A stretch of 64,000 bases of DNA from Adhaeribacter arboris (lineage in GTDB: Bacteria > Bacteroidota > Bacteroidia > Cytophagales > Hymenobacteraceae): NCBI RefSeq assembly GCF_003023845.1, contig NZ_PYFT01000001.1:1302001-1366000 (forward strand), given 5' to 3'. Within the stretch, counting starts at the first letter, position 1. Every line of letters begins with the position of its first letter. The notes under the pieces are model-generated. The model was not told the origin of the DNA, made no database searches, and saw only the letters and a list, made by a program, of their open reading frames with translations. The position numbers and the translations under genes are program-made. This document shows positions 57,301-64,000 of this stretch, one piece after another.

Positions 57301-58729
57301 ATCCTACTACCCCTGCTGCAATAGGGCAAGCGGCCGATGTACCATCGAACAGGGTGTAATCGTCGTTGACGTACCCGGATAATCCGCTCCGGTCGGTGGT
57401 AATGGTACTAACACCAGGAGCTACAATATCCACGTATCCCCCGTAATTAGAAAAACTGGCTCTTTTATCACTTACATTGGTGGCTCCGACACCTACCACG
57501 AATTCATAATTGGCCGGGTATAAGATAGGCGTATTTTTATTATCGTTGCCGGTTGAGCCCAGGATTACCGCACCCAGGCCTCCCCGACTGTTGTAGTGCA
57601 TGGCCGAAAAACTAGCTTCTACGGTAGCAGCAAAATCATTTGAGCCGAACGTGTAACTATTACTCACCGCGACTACTCCGGGGGTATTGATAATCCGCGA
57701 GGCAGCCCGGGCGATAATGTCGGCATTGGTATACCACCGGCCATTGGGTTCCACGTTGTAGCCCATCATTACTGGCATTACCTTTATATTGTTACCCACA
57801 CTGGAACCACCAATCCGATTGTTGGTGGCACCGGCAATTAAACCGGCGCAGGGAGTACCGTGATTGGCGTACTCATTCTGGGGCAAAGGAGAATTATCAT
57901 CATTGGAGGCATCGTAAGGATTCACTATTTGCCCAGCCATGTCCGGATGGGTTAGGTCATAGCCGTGCCCGTCAATTACAGCTACCACTACCGAAGAAGA
58001 ACCGGCAGTAATGTCCCAGGCTTCCGGGGCATCAATGTCGGCGTCCGAGTCCTGACTGAGGAACCACTGCGAAGGATAGAAAAAATCGTTAGGAAGATAG
58101 TCGGAATGGCCCGAGAACGTAAAATCCGGCTCGGCGTATTCTACCTGGCCGCTTTCAAACAATTTATTCGCCACTCTAAAAACATCCTCTCCTTTTTCAA
58201 TGGCAGCTACGTATATTTTTCGGTCTCCTAAGTCAATTTCTGCTACCAGAGCGGTTTTATGATTATTCAGAAAGGTTTTGACCTGTGCCGGGTTATGGCC
58301 TTTTTTAATTGTGTAGATTATTTTATTGCCGACGTATACTGTTTCTTTCCCGATTTTAAACGCGGGATAAGCCGTAATTACGTCCGGATTACTGGTAAAT
58401 TGTTTCGTAAGGACTGGTACCGCACCGGTCATGGCTTTATTCTGGGAATTTATTCGGTACCGAACTGCATTTACCGGCGCAAATACATCTTCCTGCTGAA
58501 CTTTTGTTACCTGGTTTTGTAGTTGATTGGCAAAAGTTTTTCCTTTGGCAAGATTCACTTTAGAGGCAAAGGATACAAAAACTTCGTTTGTTTGGGGAGT
58601 CAAAAGTACTTTTTTACCTTTTCGGTAATAGGCATACTCAACCGGGTCAGTGAGTTTAGGTTGTGCAACGGCGGTAAAACACAGCAGTAAAAAGCACCAG
58701 AAGGTAGTAGTAAAATTAGTGATTTTCAT
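54374..58729 (-). CDS. S8 subtilase with IPT, two GEVED, seven-repeat cassette and T9SS tail
   Basis: A 1451-residue secreted serine protease. Order: signal peptide 1-22; propeptide-like region to about 210; S8 domain with Asp253 (VVVAVIDGHGYD), His290 (NEYANHGTPCAGL) and Ser465 (FDGTSAACPIAAG); IPT/TIG domain (543-615); GEVED domains (about 620-765 and 770-915), each with QGFGVWIDYN and ending GETEDYT or GEVEDYT. Seven tandem 60-residue repeats follow (about 923-1342), each opening W[DN]KR[FY]GG and carrying GGYLLGG, GDKxQ and DYWxVK. The last 90 residues are a T9SS type A sorting domain (NTYPNPFTDKL to VILVK). Seven repeats with this strand pattern suggest a seven-bladed beta-propeller. The same cassette occurs on the M6 protease encoded upstream. 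Confidence 0.92.
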   Translation of the reverse strand: MKITNFTTTFWCFLLLCFTAVAQPKLTDPVEYAYYRKGKKVLLTPQTNEVFVSFASKVNLAKGKTFANQLQNQVTKVQQEDVFAPVNAVRYRINSQNKAMTGAVPVLTKQFTSNPDVITAYPAFKIGKETVYVGNKIIYTIKKGHNPAQVKTFLNNHKTALVAEIDLGDRKIYVAAIEKGEDVFRVANKLFESGQVEYAEPDFTFSGHSDYLPNDFFYPSQWFLSQDSDADIDAPEAWDITAGSSSVVVAVIDGHGYDLTHPDMAGQIVNPYDASNDDNSPLPQNEYANHGTPCAGLIAGATNNRIGGSSVGNNIKVMPVMMGYNVEPNGRWYTNADIIARAASRIINTPGVVAVSNSYTFGSNDFAATVEASFSAMHYNSRGGLGAVILGSTGNDNKNTPILYPANYEFVVGVGATNVSDKRASFSNYGGYVDIVAPGVSTITTDRSGLSGYVNDDYTLFDGTSAACPIAAGVVGLMASLRPEYSALNYTIALQKSAEKVGGYEYLTLAGHPYGTWNNEMGYGRVNAYRALQFIQGLPLVYGFEPVGGPVGTSVKIIGKNFLGAGSVTFNGVSAEFTVVNETTIMAKSPAGAGSGYIQVSNAAGTGTSPFQWIISAYCIPAIQNPCSSGDFIHNFSLNTLINNNSGCNGQTANYINYEPVGTNTTRLLKGQSYSISLQGGPNLSQGFGVWIDYNDDGDFNDTGEFVYKSPSAGKNVFTGTVTVPTNASTGLRRMRVRTKYFAVPAANESCTTFNVGETEDYTVAIGYCVPTLNCQQGDYINNFSFNTLVHNESGCDGIIGGYTNFPATGSNTTTVVKGKRFSLKVQAGSFPQGFGVWIDYNNDQDFDDAGEFVYASPTASSELFSTTVTIPATVSTGQRRLRVMSKYNTLVTSTDACSDFANGEVEDYTITIANSVVASSQWNKRFGGSGTDNFTRVIRTKDGGYLLGGHSPSSVSGDKTQGSRGGNDYWLVKTDALGNKQWDKRFGGDDDDNLNALIATADGGYLLGGNSVSVIAGDKSQGSRGNKDYWVVKVNANGVKQWDKRFGGTLDDDLRALIQLSNGDYILAGHSLSGDNGDKTVENWGATDYWVVKISSTGNKIWDKRYGGTGDDWLEAAVLNTDGSLLLGGRSTSGQNGDKTQPSRGGRDYWVIKINANGAKQWDKRFGGSLNDDLQTLIRTSDGNYLVGGTSGSYASGDHSQTNQGGTDYWLVKMNSSGTKLWDKRFGGTDVEELQSLIQTNDGGYLLGGRSNSGNSGDKSQGSQGGYDYWIVKTNNSGTKQWDKRFGGNADDNLRSVVQTTDGGYLLGGRSESDLSGDRTQPTQGGTDYWLVKVSPTGGAIAPPAEAISEVEPTLAPEQGPVKQTLRLNTYPNPFTDKLSIDFTPETTGLVNLKVYDNQGTEVKTLFKGTVEVGKKYELSWQITSEKGGIYILRLSTSHAVTVQKVILVK

Positions 58730-59078
58730 GTTTGATTTAAGAAATTAATTAATTGTTAGAAGGATTTTGAAGTTGTATTCCGGCGGAGTACATTTTTATT
58801 TGGCGGTGTGAAACTACCAATCAAGGCTATCCCGCCGGATTAATTTTTACCAGTTAAACAAAGGCCTTTGCTGCTGATTTACAGATTAGTAGCTAACCTG
58901 AGAAAAAGGTTAGCAGGAAAAAGTAAAAAAATTTACTAATGGTAGAAAAGGTTAGAAGGGCGTACGTTTAAAGCCAGGTACACTTAATTAGCCTTAAAAG
59001 TAGGCCTTAATTTAAAAGGTAGAAGATGGTGAAAAAGCCTTAATTGCTCTCCCACCATCTTCCGTAGAGCCCTCTTTA
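58730..59078. other. Intergenic region between the two protease genes
   Basis: About 350 bp without a reading frame. It contains the 10-bp inverted repeat at 59022-59062 near the M6 stop and must contain the promoter of the subtilase gene. No other structure was noticed. Confidence 0.45.
59022..59062. repeat. Perfect 10-bp hairpin after M6 protease gene
   Basis: GAAGATGGTG (59022-59031) and CACCATCTTC (59053-59062) are exact inverted copies with a 21-base loop, starting 17 bases past the M6 gene stop on the minus strand. No clean U-tract follows. Confidence 0.6.
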
Positions 59079-62000
59079 TTATTTTCTCAGGATAACTTTT
59101 TGGTAGGCTGTTGTGCTCGGCGAAACGAGTCTCACCACATACAAATCGGCTTTTTCGGAAGTAACCGGCCAGATTAATTCCATCTTTTTACCCGCTTCCA
59201 CCTGGCCTTTCCACAAAACTTTTACCTCAACCCCTTGGCTGTTGTAAACCTTCACGGTAACAGATTCGGTTTTGAGTGGATGAAAGCGAATGGTAAGTTT
59301 ATTTGAGAAGGGATTGGGAAAAGTTTCTAACCGGAATACTTCTTTCTCTGGCGCCTGCTTGATCAACAAGTCTTGTTTTGGCTCCTCCTGGATACTGGCT
59401 GTGGTAGTAGGCACAATGGCTGCCCCGAAGGATGACACTTTAACCAACCAATAATCTACGAGTCCTTGGGAGGGTTGGGTCTTTTCACCCGAGACTCCGG
59501 ATTTGGAACGGCCGGCTAACACATAATTGCCATAAACGTTTGGTAGTCCGCTTCGTATGTCTTCTTCCAGTAGGGTACGTAAGTCTTCCTCGGCATTGCC
59601 GCCAAAGCGCTGATCCCATTGCTTGGTACCGGTACTGGTGGTTTTCACCATCCAAAAATCATAATCACCTCGGCTACTTTGCGTTTTATCCCCATTGATG
59701 CCCGAATCTGACCTTCCGCCTAACAGGTAACCGCCATCGGCAGTGGCAATAAGCGTTTGCAACTCATCCGACGCGCTGCCCCCGAAGCGTTTATCCCACA
59801 ATTTGGCGCCACTGTTATTAATTGTAATTATCCAGAAGTCGTTCTCGCCCCGACTGCCTTGGGATTTATCGCCGTTTGCGGCCGAGGCCGAGGTACCCCC
59901 TAACAAGTAGTTGCCCTCCGAAGTACGGGTTAAAGCTTGCAGATCATCATCCCCGCTGCCGCCATAGCGTTTGTCCCATTGTTTTACGCCGTTGGCGTTT
60001 ATCTTCACCAACCAGTAGTCTCTTCCACCCCGCGAAGCTTGCGATTTATCGCCATTTTGGCCGGAAGCCGAGCGTCCGCCTAGTAACATGCTACCATCGG
60101 TATTCAGCAGAGTAGCTTCTAACCAATCTTCGCCGGAGCCCCCAAACCGTTTGTCCCAAAGTTTAGTACCCGCGCTATTAATTTTCACTACCCAGTAATC
60201 GCTTCCTCCTCTGGAGGCTTCGGTTTTATCGCCACTGGTGCCGGAGGCCGAATAACCCGCCAGCATATAGTCTCCACTAGGCAATTGTACCAAGGCCCGT
60301 AAGTCATCCTCCCCGGTGCCACCAAAGCGTTTATCCCACTGTTTTACCCCATTAGCATTTATTTTTACTACCCAGTAGTCCTTGCCGCCGCGGGAAGCTT
60401 GCGATTTGTCGCCGGATTTACCCGACAAAGAATTGCCGCCGAGTAAGTAGCCGCCATCGTTGGTAGCAATGAGAGCGTTCAAAAAATCATCTTCCTGGCC
60501 GCCATAGCGTTTATCCCAAAGTTTGTTGCCATCCCCATCCGTTTTCACCAGCCAGAAATCCTTGCGCCCTTGAGTGCCCTGACTTTTATCCCCGCTGGTG
60601 GGCGAAGAAGAATGACCCGCTAGTAAGTAGCCGAAATCCGCCGTCCGGATCATCCGGGAAAAGACATCGGCGCCAGAGCCGCCAAACCGCTTGTTCCACT
60701 TAGTAAGGGATACTTCGCCATCCTTAATGGTAATCGTATAATCTTGCGTTTCGCCATACTCAAATGGGTAGCACGATTGCTCCTTTGTCATAACAGCCCC
60801 ATTCCGACTTCTTACCCGCAAGCGTTTCTGACCGGGAGAAATATTGACCGGAATGGTAATTGTTCCCTTAAACACTCCCGTTCCGGAGGCAGGCGAACGG
60901 TACACAAATTCTCCGGCATCATCGAAATCCTGGTCGTTGTTATAATCTATCCATACACCGAAATTTTGGGCTTTCGGGCCGGATTGCAGGCTGATGGGAT
61001 AACTCTGGCCCAGGTTTACGGAAGTGGTGTAGAAGAAAGGAGTTAAATTGGAGTAATTTCTTGGGTAATCATAACAGCCGTGGTTCTCGTGCACCAGAGT
61101 GTTAAAACTAAAATCATCAATATAATCGCCGGAAGAGCAAGAGTGGGCATATACCGGTACACAGTAATCAATTTCAATTGTGTAGTCTTCGGTTTCCCCG
61201 CTGGCAGCAAAAATTTTATTAGCTTCTAAAGCCGTAGGAACATAATCATAAACGCTCCTTACCCGCAGTCGTTTTATACCCGTAGATATATTCTGAGGAA
61301 TAGTTATGGTTCCGGTGAATACTCCGGTTCCGGCTACGGCCGAGCTGTAGACAAATTCCTCCGGGTCATCAAAAACCTTATTTTCATTATAATCAATCCA
61401 GACACCAAAGCCCTGGGGTCTGGGTCCGGATTGCAAACTAATGGTATAGGTTTGGCCCCGGTGAACCTGGGTGGTTTTACTACCAGTTGGTTCGTGATTG
61501 ATGTAGTTGTTAGCTAAACCGTTGCAACCGGAAGAGTTATTTACCAAAGTATTCAGGCTGAAATTATTGATATAATCGTTAGTGCTGCAATAGGGATAAG
61601 AAAGCGGAAAATCATAGCCGCCCGAAGACAGAACGTCGCCGACGGTAAATAATGCTTTGTATTGAGAAGGAGAGCCGGGTTCGAACACGGAAATACCATG
61701 AATATTAATACCCGTGCTGGCGTTGGTATACGTTCTGGAATTGGGATAAGTAGCATCGTTAAACGCGGTTTTATTACCCGAACCGGGAAAAAGATCGCCC
61801 GCATCACCCCGATTAATCCTGTTGTCTAAATCATTCCGGCCATCTGCTTCTTCTAAATCCACCATTTTCATGTTTTCGTTGGCATTACCTGACTGGCCGG
61901 ATAAGTTAGAGTTAACATGGTAAATGGCCAGGCCACTGCCTCTTAGTCCAACATCCAAGTTTAATTTTTGGCGGTTTTCTATTAAAAAATATTCGTTGGG

Positions 62001-63182
62001 TAAAGCAGTAGGAATCTTATAACCTATGCTGCCAAAATACAAAGAGTAGTTGCCCGGCCGGCTAATTTCCCAAGGTGTCATCCACCCGAGCGTTGTTCTC
62101 GACCAGGCACAAAAATTTCCGGGAGTATGCTCGTCGCCTAGCCAGGCGGCACCCGCCATTAACGACCATTCTCCTAAACCTTCCGAACTACCATCTATAT
62201 CGTATAAATCGGGTAACCCGAGGAGATGGCCAAATTCGTGGCAGAATATTCCCCGGCCTACAATATCATTGGTATAAATTCTTCTTTCCGGATTAATTAT
62301 ATAATCGTCAATCCATACACCATCATACTTTACCTGATTGTTTCCCGCCGATAATACCCACCGGTGCGACCAGATATATTGTAATTGGGAACCTTCTTCT
62401 GCGCCCGGGCCGGCATGAGCCACCATAATTCCGTCCACGTTACCATCTTTGTCATTATCGTATTTAGAAAAATCTACTCCTGCTAACTGGGCGGCATCTA
62501 CGGCTTCCCTTATTAGGGCAGTGGCTCGTTGGTCACCATTTTGGCGGCCATAATACTCGTAATTATGGCCAGCAGTATACCATCCCACTACGTCGGTGTC
62601 TACCAGCAAACTTCCTACGGAACTACTGTAATAAAAATCCCGGAAACTACCAATACCCTTGAATTGGGGATGGTTCATCAGGTTTTCGAAAAAGAAATGG
62701 TTGTAGGTGTTGGGGAGGTCTGGATATTGAATTAGAATAAGAAGGGCTTTTCTTTGACCTGTTACCGGAAAGCCCGCTTTTTGCGGTCCGGATATTGTTT
62801 GTTTGGATTCAAAAAAGGCCGGTGTATTGGCTTTAGCCGGAGCATCGGGTTTAATAGATTTCACCACTTTTTGCAGAAAGGCAGCATCGGCAGGTTTTCG
62901 ATCGCCGGCATTTCTGGCCACTATGCCCGTAGGCACCAGTTTGCCTTTTACTTTATTAGCATATTCGTAGTTGCCGTTTTTATGAACGAGCGTATACCCG
63001 TCTACCGTCTCGGTCCAGGAATTTAACAAATTACCTTTGCCAATAATCGTCAGGGAGGAGCCATCGGCTTGTTTCACGGTAATAGGATACGGTGAAGCCT
63101 GGCAGTTAGAAATTTGCTGAGCCGATACCGGTATCCGCAGCAGAATTAAAAACAGCCAAATAGTAGAAATTTTAATTTTCAT
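59079..63182 (-). CDS. M6 metalloprotease with two GEVED, seven-repeat cassette and T9SS tail
   Basis: A 1367-residue secreted zinc protease. Order: signal peptide 1-22; prodomain; M6 (immune-inhibitor-A-like) catalytic domain with KALLILIQYPD, DFYYSSSVGSLLVDTDVVGW and the zinc motif HEFGH at 315-319 followed by LLGLPDLYD. Two GEVED domains lie at about 520-650 and 650-790 (QGFGVWIDYN and QNFGVWIDYN), then seven repeats of about 60 residues with WDKRFGG, GDKSQ, GGKDYWVVK, and a T9SS sorting domain (ETFPNPFSNKL to VILRK). The seventh repeat has an insertion of about eight residues. Position by position, the repeats resemble those of the subtilase encoded downstream more than each other, so the whole array was duplicated as a unit. 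The two catalytic domains are unrelated. Confidence 0.92.
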   Translation of the reverse strand: MKIKISTIWLFLILLRIPVSAQQISNCQASPYPITVKQADGSSLTIIGKGNLLNSWTETVDGYTLVHKNGNYEYANKVKGKLVPTGIVARNAGDRKPADAAFLQKVVKSIKPDAPAKANTPAFFESKQTISGPQKAGFPVTGQRKALLILIQYPDLPNTYNHFFFENLMNHPQFKGIGSFRDFYYSSSVGSLLVDTDVVGWYTAGHNYEYYGRQNGDQRATALIREAVDAAQLAGVDFSKYDNDKDGNVDGIMVAHAGPGAEEGSQLQYIWSHRWVLSAGNNQVKYDGVWIDDYIINPERRIYTNDIVGRGIFCHEFGHLLGLPDLYDIDGSSEGLGEWSLMAGAAWLGDEHTPGNFCAWSRTTLGWMTPWEISRPGNYSLYFGSIGYKIPTALPNEYFLIENRQKLNLDVGLRGSGLAIYHVNSNLSGQSGNANENMKMVDLEEADGRNDLDNRINRGDAGDLFPGSGNKTAFNDATYPNSRTYTNASTGINIHGISVFEPGSPSQYKALFTVGDVLSSGGYDFPLSYPYCSTNDYINNFSLNTLVNNSSGCNGLANNYINHEPTGSKTTQVHRGQTYTISLQSGPRPQGFGVWIDYNENKVFDDPEEFVYSSAVAGTGVFTGTITIPQNISTGIKRLRVRSVYDYVPTALEANKIFAASGETEDYTIEIDYCVPVYAHSCSSGDYIDDFSFNTLVHENHGCYDYPRNYSNLTPFFYTTSVNLGQSYPISLQSGPKAQNFGVWIDYNNDQDFDDAGEFVYRSPASGTGVFKGTITIPVNISPGQKRLRVRSRNGAVMTKEQSCYPFEYGETQDYTITIKDGEVSLTKWNKRFGGSGADVFSRMIRTADFGYLLAGHSSSPTSGDKSQGTQGRKDFWLVKTDGDGNKLWDKRYGGQEDDFLNALIATNDGGYLLGGNSLSGKSGDKSQASRGGKDYWVVKINANGVKQWDKRFGGTGEDDLRALVQLPSGDYMLAGYSASGTSGDKTEASRGGSDYWVVKINSAGTKLWDKRFGGSGEDWLEATLLNTDGSMLLGGRSASGQNGDKSQASRGGRDYWLVKINANGVKQWDKRYGGSGDDDLQALTRTSEGNYLLGGTSASAANGDKSQGSRGENDFWIITINNSGAKLWDKRFGGSASDELQTLIATADGGYLLGGRSDSGINGDKTQSSRGDYDFWMVKTTSTGTKQWDQRFGGNAEEDLRTLLEEDIRSGLPNVYGNYVLAGRSKSGVSGEKTQPSQGLVDYWLVKVSSFGAAIVPTTTASIQEEPKQDLLIKQAPEKEVFRLETFPNPFSNKLTIRFHPLKTESVTVKVYNSQGVEVKVLWKGQVEAGKKMELIWPVTSEKADLYVVRLVSPSTTAYQKVILRK

Positions 63183-63564
63183 AGGTGGGTTTTAAAATGG
63201 ATTGTTCAAAAAGGTATTTAGTTTGTTTTGGAGGTAAGAAGCAGCGGTCAATCACCGCTTTATCTTAGCAATAAAACTATTCTTAGAAAAATTGGGCAGC
63301 AGAAAGCCTTACCCTGGTTTTTAGTTTAAAAAACCAGGGTAAAAGCAAGAATTAGTGAGTGGAAAATTAAGCTTTAATAAGCTTGCGGCACTTTCCGGTT
63401 TAAATGGAGTGATACTCTAGATTTAGGATATTATGCCTACAGGAGCTATTAAAAGTTGGATAAATGAAACTTAGCCAAATGCGGTATAAACAAAATAACT
63501 CTGCTTTAAAGCTACCAGCAAGTGATTTTAAAATAGTGTGATGTAGCAACGGTAATTAAAACTT
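63183..63564. other. Intergenic region upstream of M6 protease
   Basis: About 380 bp between the methyltransferase stop and the M6 protease start, both on the minus strand. AT-rich; no reading frame and no clear hairpin were seen. It should hold the protease promoter. Confidence 0.45.
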
Positions 63565-64000
63565 TTATTTTCTGCCGGAAATAATTACGGCTCCATAGTC
63601 CAAAGCCGCTTTTTGATCGGGGCATTTCTCGTCTACTACTCTAAAAACTTCCTGCTTAATTTTATCTATGGTGGCGGCGTCGGCTTTACTTAACGCCGCT
63701 ACCACCGGGGCTACTACATCGTTGGTAAAATTCCAGTAAGTATCGTTGTTACCGCAAGGCAATTTGCCTCTTACTTCCGTTTCCGTGATATTTTTTAATC
63801 CGGCTTGTTCAAACAAGTTAGTTATAAAACCGGGAGCGCTACATCGGAACAGACCCGGAGATCCGGGAGGAGGAGCAGGGAGCTGCATATTTTTGTTAAT
63901 AACACCCATGGTGGCCGTGCCCCAGAAATTTTTATCCGGTGTTCCCCAAATGGCAGTAGCTATTCTGCCGCCGGGCTTTAATACCCGGGCCATTTCTTTA
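63565..64000 (-). CDS. Class I SAM-dependent methyltransferase, 5' end cut by window edge
   Basis: The C-terminal part (at least 143 residues) of a UbiE/Methyltransf_11-type enzyme. The visible sequence begins KEMARVLKPGGRIATAIWG, the conserved post-motif loop that follows the SAM-binding Rossmann core. It ends with a substrate-binding region (FEQAGLKNITETEVRGKLPC and WNFTNDVVAPVVAAL) and stop at 63565. The SAM-binding GxGxG motif lies outside the window. The substrate is unknown. Confidence 0.8.
   Translation of the reverse strand, partial: KEMARVLKPGGRIATAIWGTPDKNFWGTATMGVINKNMQLPAPPPGSPGLFRCSAPGFITNLFEQAGLKNITETEVRGKLPCGNNDTYWNFTNDVVAPVVAALSKADAATIDKIKQEVFRVVDEKCPDQKAALDYGAVIISGRK

Overview
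The window is a chromosomal segment of a Bacteroidota bacterium, probably order Cytophagales, family Hymenobacteraceae (Adhaeribacter-like). This placement is inferred from gene content and style: type IX secretion (T9SS) C-terminal sorting domains, a DUF5686 outer-membrane protein, a parE-parC pair, an Nramp-UspA fusion, DUF4199, moderate-to-low GC by eye, few Shine-Dalgarno sequences and TAnnTTTG promoter elements. No rRNA, tRNA, CRISPR array, intact insertion sequence or prophage was recognised.

Layout. 1-9 kb (minus strand): a TPR lipoprotein cut by the window edge, a DUF5686 outer-membrane protein, then the operon parE-parC-TPR protein ending at a clear terminator. 9-13 kb: an AI-2E family permease split by a one-base frameshift, a PA2169-type four-helix protein and a DnaQ-like exonuclease fused to a GIY-YIG nuclease. 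13-24 kb: topoisomerase IB, two M48 metalloproteases, an App1-type phosphatase, MtgA, a LON-N domain protein, a metallophosphoesterase, a lipid kinase, an L,D-transpeptidase-like protein and small envelope proteins. 24-32 kb: an ABC-F ATPase with a broken second Walker A, a beta-rich outer-membrane protein, two tandem lmo0937-type micro-membrane proteins, a frameshifted 3-hydroxyacyl-CoA dehydrogenase, dapD, a glycosyltransferase and fabH. 32-37 kb: a DtxR/MntR regulator, an MntH-UspA fusion, a thioredoxin-like protein and mnmE. 37-43 kb: small unknown genes, a dienelactone hydrolase, an overlapping DUF3500-HupE/UreJ pair and a lipoprotein. 43-46 kb: the lutABC lactate-oxidation operon. 46.9-48.1 kb holds no intact gene but contains decayed fragments, one of them HD-domain-like. 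48-51 kb: a PadR regulator translationally coupled to a MacB/FtsX-like permease. 51-63 kb (minus strand): an exported alpha/beta hydrolase and three T9SS cargo proteins. Two of these, an S8 subtilase and an M6 metalloprotease, share a C-terminal cassette of two GEVED domains, seven 60-residue repeats and a T9SS tail. The window ends in a methyltransferase cut by the edge.

The points most worth a second look are: (1) the shared seven-repeat cassette on two unrelated secreted proteases; (2) a family of long intergenic hairpins built from short reiterated words, whose left arm starts at the upstream gene's stop codon; (3) a nested palindromic MITE/REP-like element and other perfect inverted repeats without U-tracts; (4) two genes broken by loss of one base in a six-base homopolymer; (5) the degenerate ABC-F site; and (6) the decayed HD-domain gene.
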